Below are positions 16,747 through 25,577 of a stretch of DNA of 64,000 nt, in pieces. A program made the translations under genes and the position numbers. The DNA is from Gordonia insulae. GTDB taxonomy: Bacteria; Actinomycetota; Actinomycetes; Mycobacteriales; Mycobacteriaceae. How positions within the stretch are numbered: the first letter of the stretch is position 1; every line of letters begins with the position of its first letter. The notes below the pieces were generated by a model that searched no databases, had not been told where the DNA came from, and saw nothing but the letters and a program-made list of their open reading frames with translations. Location of the stretch: assembly GCF_003855095.1 (NCBI RefSeq), contig NZ_CP033972.1, positions 3,286,001 to 3,350,000 on the forward strand, in the 5' to 3' direction.

Positions 16747-18018
16747 GTGGCCGCGCTCCCCGACATCCCGACGTTCCGGCGCCTCTTCACCGCCCAGGTC
16801 GTCTCCCTGCTCGGCACCGGACTGATGACCGTCGCCCTGGGATTGCTGGCTTTCGACCTCGCGGGGCGCGACGCCGGCACCGTGCTGGGAAGTGCGCTCG
16901 CCGTCAAGATGATCGCCTACGTCGTGATGGCACCGGTGATGCGTGCCGTCTGCGCGAGACTTCCGGCGCGCACGGTCATGGTGGGCGCCGATGCCGTGCG
17001 GGTCCTGATGGCCGCGGCACTGCCGTGGGTCGGCGAGGTGTGGCAGATCTACCTGCTGGTGTTCGCCCTGCAGTCGGCGTCGGCGACGTTCACCCCGACG
17101 TTCCAGTCGGTGATCGCGACCGTGGTGCCCGATCGTGACGACTACACGCGCGCGGTGTCGGCGTCGCGGATCGCCTATGACCTGGAGTCGGTCGCCAGCC
17201 CGATGATCGCTGCGGTTCTGCTCGGCATGATGGGCTACTCGTGTCTCTTCGTCGGCACCGCGGTCGGGTTCACGGCATCGGCTGTCCTGGTGGTGACATC
17301 GGGCCTGCCGACGGTCCGCCGAGCTGCCGACGTCGGCTCCGCGACGGTGCGCGGCTTCTGGGGCCGCGCCACCGTCGGACTGCAGATCATGTGGTCGCGA
17401 ACCGCGCTCCGCGGCCTGCTGTGCGCGAATGTCGCTGCCGCCGCGACCACCGCGGTCGTCGTCGTCGGCTCCGTCGTCTACATCCGGTCGACGCTCCGGT
17501 TCGGCGACTCGATGCTCGCCGTTGCCCTCGCCGTCTTCGGCGCCGGCTCGGTCGCCGCAGCGCTCGCGTCGCCCCGTCTGCTGCGGACGGTGACCGCCGG
17601 TCGGATCGTCGTCGGCGGCTCGATGGTGTGCGCATCCGGGTTGACCGGGCTCGCGATCATGCTGGCGTTCGGCCCGGAACTCGTTGCGCTGCTGGCTCTC
17701 TGGCTTGTCCTCGGCGCGGGTACCTCGTTGATCACCACCGCGTCGATGCGGTTGTTACGCGATCACACCGACGACCGAGATCGGGATGCGGTGTTCACCG
17801 CCCAGTTCTCGGCGTCTCATGCCGCCTTCCTGGTCACCTACCCGGTCGCCGGGTGGGGACCGGGCGTCGTCGGACCATCGGTCACCCCGCTGCTGCTCGC
17901 CGCGTTCGCGGCGGTGGCCGGACTGGCCGCCCTGCGCATCTGGCGTCGCGTCGAGCCGTCGGGCCACGACCGCGCGGCCCGGTCACCTACGATGGCGGGC
18001 GAGGCGCTGACCGGCTGA
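16747..18018 (+). CDS. MFS transporter, probable metal or drug exporter under ArsR control
   Basis: 423 residues from GTG 16747; that start is favoured because a TANNNT box lies 6 nt before it, while the upstream ATG at 16711 is inside the operator palindrome. The product begins VAALPDIPTFRRLF and has about 12 membrane helices, typical of the major facilitator superfamily (DHA/enterobactin-exporter-like). Gene order is operator, transporter, ArsR-family regulator with a 44-bp gap. The regulator has an alpha5 metal site, so efflux of a transition metal such as Zn, Co or Ni, or of a metal complex, is the likely role. The substrate is inferred from context only. Confidence 0.85.
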   Translation: MAALPDIPTFRRLFTAQVVSLLGTGLMTVALGLLAFDLAGRDAGTVLGSALAVKMIAYVVMAPVMRAVCARLPARTVMVGADAVRVLMAAALPWVGEVWQIYLLVFALQSASATFTPTFQSVIATVVPDRDDYTRAVSASRIAYDLESVASPMIAAVLLGMMGYSCLFVGTAVGFTASAVLVVTSGLPTVRRAADVGSATVRGFWGRATVGLQIMWSRTALRGLLCANVAAAATTAVVVVGSVVYIRSTLRFGDSMLAVALAVFGAGSVAAALASPRLLRTVTAGRIVVGGSMVCASGLTGLAIMLAFGPELVALLALWLVLGAGTSLITTASMRLLRDHTDDRDRDAVFTAQFSASHAAFLVTYPVAGWGPGVVGPSVTPLLLAAFAAVAGLAALRIWRRVEPSGHDRAARSPTMAGEALTG

Positions 18019-18062
18019 GATCTCGGACCCGCGGCCGGCTGCCATCGAGGAGGTTCGGCGAC

Positions 18063-18428
18063 ATGGTGGACGAGACGACGTCACCACGTGACATCCGAAG
18101 CCTGCATCACTCCGTCGAACCCGATCCCGCGCTGCTGAGCACCGCGACGTCGGTGTTCGCGATGCTCGCCGACCCCACCCGGCTGCACATCGTGTGGCTG
18201 CTCTCCGACGGCGAGGCCGACGTGAGTGCACTGACCGAGGCCACGGGTGCATCGCGCACCGCGGTCAGCCAGCATCTCGCGAAGCTGCGATTCACCGGCC
18301 TGGTCGACACTCGCCGTGACGGCCGTCGGATGATCTATCGATTGCGCGACGGGCATCTCAGCCGACTGATCGAGGAAGCGCTCAATCACGCCGATCATCG
18401 ACTGACCGGGGAACCGGCGCACGACTGA
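18063..18428 (+). CDS. ArsR/SmtB-family metal-sensing repressor, alpha5 type
   Basis: 121 residues; GAGGAGG precedes ATG 18063. A winged-helix domain includes MLADPTRLHIVWLL and the recognition helix TGASRTAVSQHLAKL. The C-terminal helix carries Asp96, His98, His109 and His112, that is D-x-H-x10-H-x2-H, exactly the alpha5 site of CzrA/NmtR-type sensors (Zn/Co or Ni/Co). There are no alpha3 cysteines, which argues against an arsenic or cadmium sensor. It likely represses the MFS gene and itself through the palindrome at 16709-16728, with release by metal. Which metal is not decided by sequence. Confidence 0.9.
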   Translation: MVDETTSPRDIRSLHHSVEPDPALLSTATSVFAMLADPTRLHIVWLLSDGEADVSALTEATGASRTAVSQHLAKLRFTGLVDTRRDGRRMIYRLRDGHLSRLIEEALNHADHRLTGEPAHD

Positions 18429-18573
18429 CGACCCGCCGACAGCTCGAACCGAACAGAGCCCGGAGAGTGTCGGGACCCACCGACACAGACGTTCCGCGGA
18501 ACGCGCTCGTTTGACTGCCGAGGCGCGTCCCGCGGACCGTTGGCCGCATACCGCCGGCCAATCCAGCTCAGGC

Positions 18574-19569
18574 TCAGCTGAAACCGTTCCAGCCGGTCAG
18601 GGTGAGCGGCGTCTGACCTGTGGGGCCCTGTACGTAGCGGCTCATGTAGGCCTTCTGCCAACGGTTGTTCCACTCCGGCAGCGGAAGTGGGAACCAATAC
18701 CCGCTGTCGAGCCACATCTGCCCCAGCAGCGGAACGGGCTGACGCGAGATGTCGGTCCAGGTGCCGATCGGCGGATTGTCGAAGGTGCCGTAGTGCGAAC
18801 CGGGACCACCCCGCTTCTTGCCGTCGACGTAGAAGGGAGCGATGTCGGTTCCCGCCTCCTTGCCGTCGATGTAGAACCTGACGTCCTTGCCGCCGAGGAC
18901 CACCGAGTAGTCGTGTTCCTTCTTGAGGATGTTCAACGGCAGCAAGCGGATCTGCGGGACGATCTCGCCCGCACGCTTGGTCATCAGGAAGAACCCGCGG
19001 GGGAAGTCCATGCCGAGGGCGTTGATGATCGGCTTGGCCAGCGTGCTGGCGTCACCGACCGGCTTGTTCGCACCGTTGTACATGAACCAGGCGAGCTCGA
19101 GACCCAGTGGATCGATGGATCGGTTGGACGCGCCCCAGCCCGTCGTACCGGCCCAGGTCGGGATCTGTTCGGTCCCGCCGACCCGCATCGTCATCGTCCA
19201 CCCCGGCTTGAACACCGGTTTGGCGAGCAGCTCGGCATTGTTGTACGGGAACAACGCATGCGGCGTATCCGGGATGCCGAACGTCGCGCCCTTCGGCTTT
19301 CCGAACCAGAGTCGGCTGTAGCCCACGGAGGTGTTGCACCAGTCCTTCGGTGGCGAGGTGAAGGATTCGTCCATCTTTCGCGCCGGCTTGGGATCGTTGG
19401 TGCCGATATAACCGGCGAACGCCCGTGGCTGGAGGACCGCACAGTTGGGCACACCGTCATCGACGCCCGGTACCTGAATGTTCGGGTCCGCGGCGGCCGA
19501 GCCCGCGCCACCCCAGACCATCGCCGCCGCGAGAACCGCGACCAACGCCCGACTTCTCCACCCCGCCAT
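18574..19569 (-). CDS. Secreted protein of unknown function, lectin-like features
   Basis: 331 residues. Signal peptide at residues 1-27 (ending GSAAADPN) and GAAGGGGC-type ribosome site before ATG 19569. The mature part has two cysteines about 35 residues apart and many aromatic residues. A segment near residue 230 (DYSVVLGGKDVRFYIDGKEAG) has the look of a laminin-G or concanavalin-like beta sandwich. No family named with confidence. Its neighbours (ArsR operon convergent, Mn importer divergent) give no functional hint. An exported envelope or carbohydrate-related protein is plausible. Confidence 0.75.
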   Translation of the reverse strand: MAGWRSRALVAVLAAAMVWGGAGSAAADPNIQVPGVDDGVPNCAVLQPRAFAGYIGTNDPKPARKMDESFTSPPKDWCNTSVGYSRLWFGKPKGATFGIPDTPHALFPYNNAELLAKPVFKPGWTMTMRVGGTEQIPTWAGTTGWGASNRSIDPLGLELAWFMYNGANKPVGDASTLAKPIINALGMDFPRGFFLMTKRAGEIVPQIRLLPLNILKKEHDYSVVLGGKDVRFYIDGKEAGTDIAPFYVDGKKRGGPGSHYGTFDNPPIGTWTDISRQPVPLLGQMWLDSGYWFPLPLPEWNNRWQKAYMSRYVQGPTGQTPLTLTGWNGFS

Positions 19570-19662
19570 GTGATTCGCCCCTTCTCGAGTTGCTGAAGGT
19601 CTACCACATACCAGATATATGTTCTCAGCCGGTGCTCATATTTGGGTCTGCTAACTTGCGAG

Positions 19663-19684
19663 TTCGGATAGCCGAAAATAGGGT
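19663..19684 (+). promoter_or_regulatory. Promoter and inverted repeat of the Mn importer operon
   Basis: A TTCGGATAGCCGAA inverted repeat (19663-19676, 5-bp arms) lies directly before a -10 box TAGGGT (19679-19684), itself 6 nt before ATG 19691 (leaderless). The position suits an MntR- or DtxR-like repressor, but the arms are short. Confidence 0.45.
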
Positions 19685-19690
19685 GGGCGC

Positions 19691-20632
19691 ATGTCAGCGG
19701 CCCGGCGGTACGCATTCGCGGTTCTCGCGGTGCTCGCCGTCGCCCTGTCCAGCGCCTGCTCGGTCACGACGACGACGGACCGCCCCACCGTGCTGACCAC
19801 CTTCACCGTGCTCGCCGACATCGCCCGCAACGTCGCCGGCGAGCATGCGGACGTCAACTCGCTGACGAAGTTCGGGGCCGAGATCCACGGCTACGAGCCG
19901 ACGCCAGGTGATCTGCACAAGGCCGTCGACGCCTCCCTCGTCGTGGTCAACGGACTGCACCTCGACGACTGGTTCGAGCGGTTCCTCGACGACATCCACG
20001 TGCCCAGGATCGTCGCGTCCGACGGCATCGCGCCGATCCCGATCAGTTCGACCCCTGGCGACGTGACCACGTCCGGTGCCAAACCCAATCCACACGCCTG
20101 GATGTCCCCGGTCGCGGTGAAGACCTACGCCGACAACATCGCCGCGGGCCTGGCCCGGATCGATCCCGGACACGCCGACGACTACCGGAGCAACGCCGCG
20201 GACTACGGCGCGCGCCTCGACGCCGAGCAGCGACGGTTGGCGTCCGCCGTCGCCGCGCTGCCCGCCAACGAACGCGCCCTGGTGTCATGCGAGGGGGCAT
20301 TCAGCTACCTCGCCCGCGACACCGGCCTCACCGAGCACTACATCTGGCCGGTCAACTCGGAGCAGGAGGCCACGCCTCAACAGATGCGCCGCACCGTCGA
20401 CTTCGTCCGGGATCGTCAGGTGCCGGCGGTCTTCTGCGAGTCGACCGTCAACGATGCCCCGATGCGTCAGGTGCAGAACTCCACCGGGGCGCGGTTCGGC
20501 GGCATCCTGTACGTGGATTCGCTCTCCGAACCGGACGGGCCGGTACCGACCTACCTCGACCTGCTCCGCCACGACATCAACACCATCGTCGACGGACTGA
20601 CCGGAAAGGACGCAGCGCATGTGGAACCGTGA
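19691..20632 (+). CDS. mntA: Manganese/zinc ABC transporter substrate-binding lipoprotein
   Basis: 313 residues. Lipoprotein signal with lipobox LSSAC (Cys23). Cluster A-I metal-binding protein: the four expected ligands are His66 (EIHGYEP), His135 (NPHAWMSP), Glu201 (CEGAFSYL) and Asp276 (YVDSLSE). The His2-Glu-Asp set is the one used by Mn(II) binders such as PsaA, whereas zinc binders normally have a third His. It is the first gene of an operon with ATPase and permease (overlap of 14 nt with the next gene). Leaderless start at ATG 19691. Mn is the best guess; Fe is possible. Confidence 0.88.
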   Translation: MSAARRYAFAVLAVLAVALSSACSVTTTTDRPTVLTTFTVLADIARNVAGEHADVNSLTKFGAEIHGYEPTPGDLHKAVDASLVVVNGLHLDDWFERFLDDIHVPRIVASDGIAPIPISSTPGDVTTSGAKPNPHAWMSPVAVKTYADNIAAGLARIDPGHADDYRSNAADYGARLDAEQRRLASAVAALPANERALVSCEGAFSYLARDTGLTEHYIWPVNSEQEATPQQMRRTVDFVRDRQVPAVFCESTVNDAPMRQVQNSTGARFGGILYVDSLSEPDGPVPTYLDLLRHDINTIVDGLTGKDAAHVEP

Positions 20633-21467
20633 CTCTCCTGCGCCGCAACAAGGTTCGGCGACGCAGCGGGACGAGCCCCGGCCCGCGATCGAGATCGCCG
20701 ACCTCACCGTGCGGTACGGATCGGTCCTCGCCCTCGACGACGTGTCACTGACGCTGCAGCCCGGGCGCATCTGCGGCCTCATCGGCATGAACGGGTCCGG
20801 CAAATCCACGTTGTTCAAGTCGATCATGGGACTGGTGCGACCGTCGTCCGGCCGGGTGTCGATCGCCGGCCACAGCCCGAATCACGCACGTACGCGTGGA
20901 CTGGTGTCCTATGTCCCCCAGGCCGAGGACGTCGACTGGGACTTCCCCATCTCGGTGCGCGAAGTCGCGATGACCGGGCGTTACGGCCGCCAGAATCGCT
21001 TCCGGCGCATCACCGCCCGGGATCGGGATGCCGTCGACGACGCCCTCGCCCGCGTCGGGCTGACCGACCTCGCCGACCGGCAGATCGGCAAACTGTCCGG
21101 CGGACAACGTAAACGGGCCTTCGTGGCCCGGGGGATCGCACAGGAGGCGGAGATCCTCCTGCTCGACGAACCGTTCGCCGGGGTCGACAAGCGTTCGGAG
21201 AGAACCATCATCGACCTCCTGGTGGACCTTTCCGCCGATGGGGCGACGATCCTCATCTCGACACACGACCTGTCCACGCTGCCGTCGTTCGCCACCGAGG
21301 CGGTGTTGCTGATGCAACGCGTCCTGGTGCACGGCACGCCCGCCGACGCGTTGCGTCCGGAGAACCTGGCGCTCGCCTTCGGGGTGGACGTGCTCGGCGA
21401 CGGTCGCGCGGAAGGCCAAGAACCACAGCGTGATCGCCGGCCTTCACCGGAGAACGGGGCGGCGTGA
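20619..21467 (+). CDS. mntB: Manganese/zinc ABC transporter ATPase
   Basis: 282 residues. Complete ABC ATPase: Walker A GMNGSGKST, Q-loop VPQAEDVDWDFP, signature LSGGQRKR, Walker B ILLLDEPFAGVD, and H-loop STHDLS. The VDWDFP stretch is typical of the MntB/ZnuC group. It starts 14 nt inside mntA and its stop overlaps the permease start, so the three genes are one translationally coupled operon. It powers metal uptake at the inner face of the membrane. Confidence 0.92.
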   Translation: MWNRDSPAPQQGSATQRDEPRPAIEIADLTVRYGSVLALDDVSLTLQPGRICGLIGMNGSGKSTLFKSIMGLVRPSSGRVSIAGHSPNHARTRGLVSYVPQAEDVDWDFPISVREVAMTGRYGRQNRFRRITARDRDAVDDALARVGLTDLADRQIGKLSGGQRKRAFVARGIAQEAEILLLDEPFAGVDKRSERTIIDLLVDLSADGATILISTHDLSTLPSFATEAVLLMQRVLVHGTPADALRPENLALAFGVDVLGDGRAEGQEPQRDRRPSPENGAA

Positions 21468-22327
21468 TGATCGATTTCCTCGTCGAACCCTGGTCCCTGT
21501 CCTTCATGCGCGACGCCTTTCTCGCCAGCGGTGTGGCGGCCGCCGTGTGCGCCCTGATCAGCTGCTGGATCGTGCTGATCGGCTGGTCGCTGATGGGAGA
21601 TGCGGTGTCGCACGCCGTTCTACCCGGAGTGGTGCTCTCCTACATCATCGGGATTCCGTTCGCGATCGGCGCGGTCGTCTTCGGGTTCCTGGCGGTCACT
21701 CTGATCGGTACGGTCCGCGACACCAGCCGCGTCAAGGAGGACGCCGCCATCGGCATCGTGTTCACCACCCTGTTCGCGCTCGGACTGGTCCTCGTGTCGG
21801 TGACCCCGAGCCAGACCGACCTCAATCACATCCTGTTCGGCAACGTGCTGGGGGTCTCGGGTGCCGACCTGTGGCAGTTGGTGATCCTGGCCGCGGTGGT
21901 CGCGGCCGTGCTGATCGCCAAGCGTCGGGACCTCACACTGTTCGCCTTCGATCCGGTCCACGCGCATGCCATCGGGTTGTCCCGACGATGGTTGGGCGCA
22001 CTCCTTCTCGGGCTGCTCGCGCTCACCTGCGTGGTGGCCCTGCAGGTCGTCGGCGTCATCCTGGTGGTCGCGATGCTGATCATCCCGGGCGCCGCCGCAC
22101 ATCTGTTGACCGATCGGTTCGGCCACATGCTGGTCATCGCACCGACGCTGGCCGTCGGCGCGACCGTCGTCGGCATCTACATCAGCTACGGCGCCGACGT
22201 CTCGCCCGGCGGAATGGTTGTCGTGACTCAAGGTGTGATGTTCGCCCTGATCTATCTTTTCGCACCCCGGAACGGGCTGCTGACCCGGTGGTTCACCCAG
22301 AGACGGACGTCGTTCGCACCCGCCTGA
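21464..22327 (+). CDS. mntC: Manganese/zinc ABC transporter permease
   Basis: 287 residues, ABC-3 family (MntC/ZnuB) with eight to nine hydrophobic segments and the conserved GDAVSHAVLPGV loop. GTG 21464 overlaps the ATPase stop by 4 nt; ATG 21467 is an equally good start. It completes the mntA-mntB-mntC importer. The next gene, an ABC1 kinase, follows after 47 bp and has its own -10 like TACACT. Confidence 0.92.
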   Translation: MMIDFLVEPWSLSFMRDAFLASGVAAAVCALISCWIVLIGWSLMGDAVSHAVLPGVVLSYIIGIPFAIGAVVFGFLAVTLIGTVRDTSRVKEDAAIGIVFTTLFALGLVLVSVTPSQTDLNHILFGNVLGVSGADLWQLVILAAVVAAVLIAKRRDLTLFAFDPVHAHAIGLSRRWLGALLLGLLALTCVVALQVVGVILVVAMLIIPGAAAHLLTDRFGHMLVIAPTLAVGATVVGIYISYGADVSPGGMVVVTQGVMFALIYLFAPRNGLLTRWFTQRRTSFAPA

Positions 22328-22374
22328 CACCCGAGTGGGCTGGGATGCGTCCACCGCGATCGTTACACTTGCCG

Positions 22375-23769
22375 ATGGTGACAAAGCAGAGCTCCGCACA
22401 CGACGGCTCCCACGCCGACCTCCACACCCAGCTGCCACGGGTGTCGCCGCTTGTCGAGATCACCCGATTCGGGACGGCGACCGCACACGCGGCGGCAGGT
22501 GTCGGGCGCTTCGTGCTCCACACCGTCGGCGACGCCCTCCACGGCAAACCACCCACCGCACAGCGCGTCGCGCACGAGGTCCGGACCACCTTCGAACACC
22601 TCGGACCCACCTACGTGAAGCTCGGCCAGCTCATCGCGTCGAGCCCCGGCGTGTTCACCGAGACGTTGTCGACCGAATTCGAGTCGCTGCTCGATCGCGT
22701 GCCGTCGGCGGATCCCGCCGAGATCCGCGCGCTGTTCATCGAGGAACTCGGTCGGCCGCCGGAGCAGGTGTTCGCCGCCTTCGACACCGAACCCATCGCG
22801 TCGGCCTCGATCGCCCAGGTGCACACCGCGACACTGCACAGCGGTGAAGAGGTCGTGGTGAAGATCCAGCGCCCCGGGATCACCGACCGCCTCGCCCCCG
22901 ACGTCGCGCTCCTCGAGCGGTTCGCCGGCCTCGCCGAGATCTCCGAGTACGGGCGGATGTTGAGCGCCCGGCATGTCGTCGAGGACTTCGCCGAGGGGCT
23001 GTCCGCCGAACTCGACTTCCGCCACGAAGCCGCCACCATGCGGGAGTGGTACGAGTGCCTGCGGCCGGGTCCGTTCGGTGATCGCGTGCGGGTGCCGCTG
23101 GTCTACGACGACCTGACGACGTCGCGCGTGCTCACCATGGAACGGATCTACGCCATCCGGATCGACGATGCGACCGCCGTGCGCGCCGCCGGCCACGACG
23201 GTGTCGCGCTGTGCCGCAACCTGCTCCTCTCCCTTCTCGAGTCCGCGTTCCACGGTGGCCTGTTCCACGGCGACCTGCATGCGGGCAACGTCCTCGTCGA
23301 CGCCGACGGCACCCTGGTGCTGCTCGACTTCGGGATTGTGGGCCGGTTCACCCCACGCACCCGGCGCATCCTGCGTCAGCTGGTCGTCGACCTCATCGTC
23401 CGTGGCGACTACGAGTCCGCCGGTCGGGCGATCTTCCTGCTCGGTGCGGTGCACAACCCGACGTCATCGACGGCCAAGGGCGCCGAGGACATCAGGAAGG
23501 TCACGTCCCCGCTGTCGACCACCGACCTCGGATCGATGTCCTACACCGACCTCGGGCGCCAGCTGGCCGCGGTGGCCAAGGCACACGACGCACGGCTGCC
23601 GCGTGAACTGGTGCTCGTCGGCAAGCAATTGCTCTACGTCGAGAAGTACATGAAACTGCTCGCACCCCGCTGGAAGGCGATGTCGGACAAGGAGATCTAC
23701 GGCTACATGGCCGGGATCACCAAGGAGGCCGAGCGGGAGCGACGTGCCGACGACACCCGGTCCGGTTGA
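22375..23769 (+). CDS. ABC1/UbiB-family atypical protein kinase-like protein
   Basis: 464 residues from ATG 22375; a TACACT box lies 5 nt upstream, so translation may be leaderless. Family hallmarks are present: KLGQLIASSP (KxGQ motif), SIAQVHTA (Ala-rich nucleotide loop), VVVKIQRPG, FHGDLHAGNVLV (catalytic loop) and LLDFGIVG (metal-binding DFG). Family members are ATPases/kinases that support isoprenoid-quinone or lipid metabolism. The substrate is unknown here. It lies between the Mn importer and the PorA-family gene, both on the same strand, without obvious functional link. Confidence 0.9.
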   Translation: MVTKQSSAHDGSHADLHTQLPRVSPLVEITRFGTATAHAAAGVGRFVLHTVGDALHGKPPTAQRVAHEVRTTFEHLGPTYVKLGQLIASSPGVFTETLSTEFESLLDRVPSADPAEIRALFIEELGRPPEQVFAAFDTEPIASASIAQVHTATLHSGEEVVVKIQRPGITDRLAPDVALLERFAGLAEISEYGRMLSARHVVEDFAEGLSAELDFRHEAATMREWYECLRPGPFGDRVRVPLVYDDLTTSRVLTMERIYAIRIDDATAVRAAGHDGVALCRNLLLSLLESAFHGGLFHGDLHAGNVLVDADGTLVLLDFGIVGRFTPRTRRILRQLVVDLIVRGDYESAGRAIFLLGAVHNPTSSTAKGAEDIRKVTSPLSTTDLGSMSYTDLGRQLAAVAKAHDARLPRELVLVGKQLLYVEKYMKLLAPRWKAMSDKEIYGYMAGITKEAERERRADDTRSG

Positions 23770-23905
23770 GGCCCCCGGCGAGCCGTCCGTCGGCGACCGG
23801 AAGATATATGGCACCGTCGGTGTCAGGAATGTCCGAGACCTGCGACGGCTCGCGACGGGGCGCCGCTACTGTTGTGGCGTTGAGTCCGGATAACGGGAGT
23901 GGAGA

Positions 23906-25348
23906 ATGAGACGATTTTGGCTGGCGCTGCCGGCGTTCCTCGGCGCCGCGTGTATTGCCGCTGCCATCGCCATACCGCTGTTTCTGGTACCGCAGCTGCG
24001 GGTGGTCCCGCTCGACCTCGACATCACGTCGGTCGCGACGACGGTGCCCGAGGACGGCTCGACGGGTGACCGCTACCCCGCGCGGATCTTCGACCGCTGC
24101 TCGGTGAGCGAGCGCAAGGCGGAGGTCTTCGACGCGAACCTCACCCAGCAGCGTCGTTCGGTGATCGTCGATCCGTCGGATCGTCGACAGGCGACGCTGC
24201 AGTCGGCGCAGACCGTGGAGATCGATCGCTATCGGACGGCCGATGGCACCGAGACCGATCCGACCATGGCGCCGGTCGACGCCGACCGCAAGTGCAGTGA
24301 CGGTCTGCTCACCGCGAACATCGACCGGGTGTCGGTGAACCGCAAGTCGTCGGTGCCCAACGGCACCGTCAGCTCGCTGCAACTCGAGGCGGCCCCGGAG
24401 GGTGTCGACCCCAAGGACGTCTCGGTCGATCTGCCCGACCGCAAGGGATTCCAGTACAAGTTCGGCTTCGACGTCCAGAAGCGGTCGTACCTCTACTACG
24501 ACACCAACACGCGCCAGGACATCCCGGTCAACTTCGTCGGCGAGAAGACCATCAACGGACTCAAGACCTACGAGTTCGTCGGCGAGGTACCCGAGACCGA
24601 TGTCTCCGGTCTGCCGAACGCGCAGGGTGAGGCGGCGCTCGGCACCATGCTGACCATGCCGGCCAGTTGGTGGGGCATCTCCGGTCGCGGTGTGCGACCG
24701 AACGACAAGATCACCATGCACCGCTACGCCACCGCCACACGGCACGTGTTCGTGGAGCCGCAGACCGGCACCATCGTCGACGGCCTCGAGGATCAGCATC
24801 AGTACTTCCGGTCACCCGACCAGAGCTCGGACACCCCGGCGCCGGTCCGCGACTTCCGGATGGATGTCCTCAAGGCACGGTTCAAGTGGTCCGACGAGAC
24901 CGTCAGCTACCAGACATCGCGTGCCGACGACTATGTCGGCCAGCTGCGTCTCGGCAGCTTCTGGCTGCCGCTGATCCTCGGCATCGTCGGCGTGCTGCTG
25001 CTGGCGCTCTGGGGCTTCCTGTTCTGGCGCAACCGGCGCAAGGGCGACGGCGACCCGGACGGGGATCAGACCCCGCCGAACGCCGACGACCCCGGTACCG
25101 GCTCGTGGCTCGACGGGGCGCCGCACGGCGACCAGACCGCGCCCACGGCGGCAGCCGGTACCGCGGCAGCGGCCGGTGCGGGTGCTGGTGCGCCCTCGGG
25201 CGGCGTCGATCCCTGGGATCGACCGACCGAGCAGATCCCGGTGGTCCAGCCGGACAACCCGGCAGCCGACAACACCACCACGCAGTCGTTCACGCCGCCT
25301 CCCGGCGACGATGACACCAAGCAGTTCCGCCACCGCTCGACCGAGTAA
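23906..25348 (+). CDS. PorA-family (DUF3068) envelope protein
   Basis: 480 residues. An N-terminal hydrophobic anchor (residues 4-32), a long extracytoplasmic domain, then a second membrane helix near residue 350 (LPLILGIVGVLLLALWGFLF) followed by an Arg/Lys stop-transfer and a low-complexity Pro/Ala/Thr/Gly tail of about 90 residues. This layout is typical of DUF3068/PorA-like proteins found in mycolic-acid bacteria; the name comes from a Corynebacterium/Rhodococcus porin and a pore role is not proven. GGGAGTGGAGA precedes ATG 23906. A strong terminator follows (25379-25436). Confidence 0.85.
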   Translation: MRRFWLALPAFLGAACIAAAIAIPLFLVPQLRVVPLDLDITSVATTVPEDGSTGDRYPARIFDRCSVSERKAEVFDANLTQQRRSVIVDPSDRRQATLQSAQTVEIDRYRTADGTETDPTMAPVDADRKCSDGLLTANIDRVSVNRKSSVPNGTVSSLQLEAAPEGVDPKDVSVDLPDRKGFQYKFGFDVQKRSYLYYDTNTRQDIPVNFVGEKTINGLKTYEFVGEVPETDVSGLPNAQGEAALGTMLTMPASWWGISGRGVRPNDKITMHRYATATRHVFVEPQTGTIVDGLEDQHQYFRSPDQSSDTPAPVRDFRMDVLKARFKWSDETVSYQTSRADDYVGQLRLGSFWLPLILGIVGVLLLALWGFLFWRNRRKGDGDPDGDQTPPNADDPGTGSWLDGAPHGDQTAPTAAAGTAAAAGAGAGAPSGGVDPWDRPTEQIPVVQPDNPAADNTTTQSFTPPPGDDDTKQFRHRSTE

Positions 25349-25378
25349 CACCAACAGCCGAACCCCGGCACCGCACAC

Positions 25379-25436
25379 ACTCAGGCTCCCACCTCTCGCC
25401 CGGATTGCATGACGGGCGGACGGTGGGAGCCTGAGT
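25379..25436. terminator. Bidirectional intrinsic terminator between convergent genes
   Basis: A perfect 15-bp stem (ACTCAGGCTCCCACC with its complement) encloses an inner CGCCCG/CGGGCG stem, and CTTT follows. It lies between the PorA-family gene and the convergent mycolyltransferase gene, so it may serve both. Confidence 0.75.
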
Positions 25437-25440
25437 CTTT

Positions 25441-25480
25441 GGTGCGGGTGCGGGTGCGGGTGGGAATGCGGGTGCGGGTG
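25441..25480. repeat. GGGTGC hexamer repeat
   Basis: About six copies of GGGTGC with one interruption, directly after the terminator. Non-coding simple repeat between convergent genes. Confidence 0.7.
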
Positions 25481-25577
25481 CTTGTCTTGGTGCAGGTGCA
25501 GGCAGACCCACAGACAGCAACGCGGCCGGTGACCCGAAGGTCACCGGCCGCGTGAGAAGCCGATCAGTCCGTGGCGA

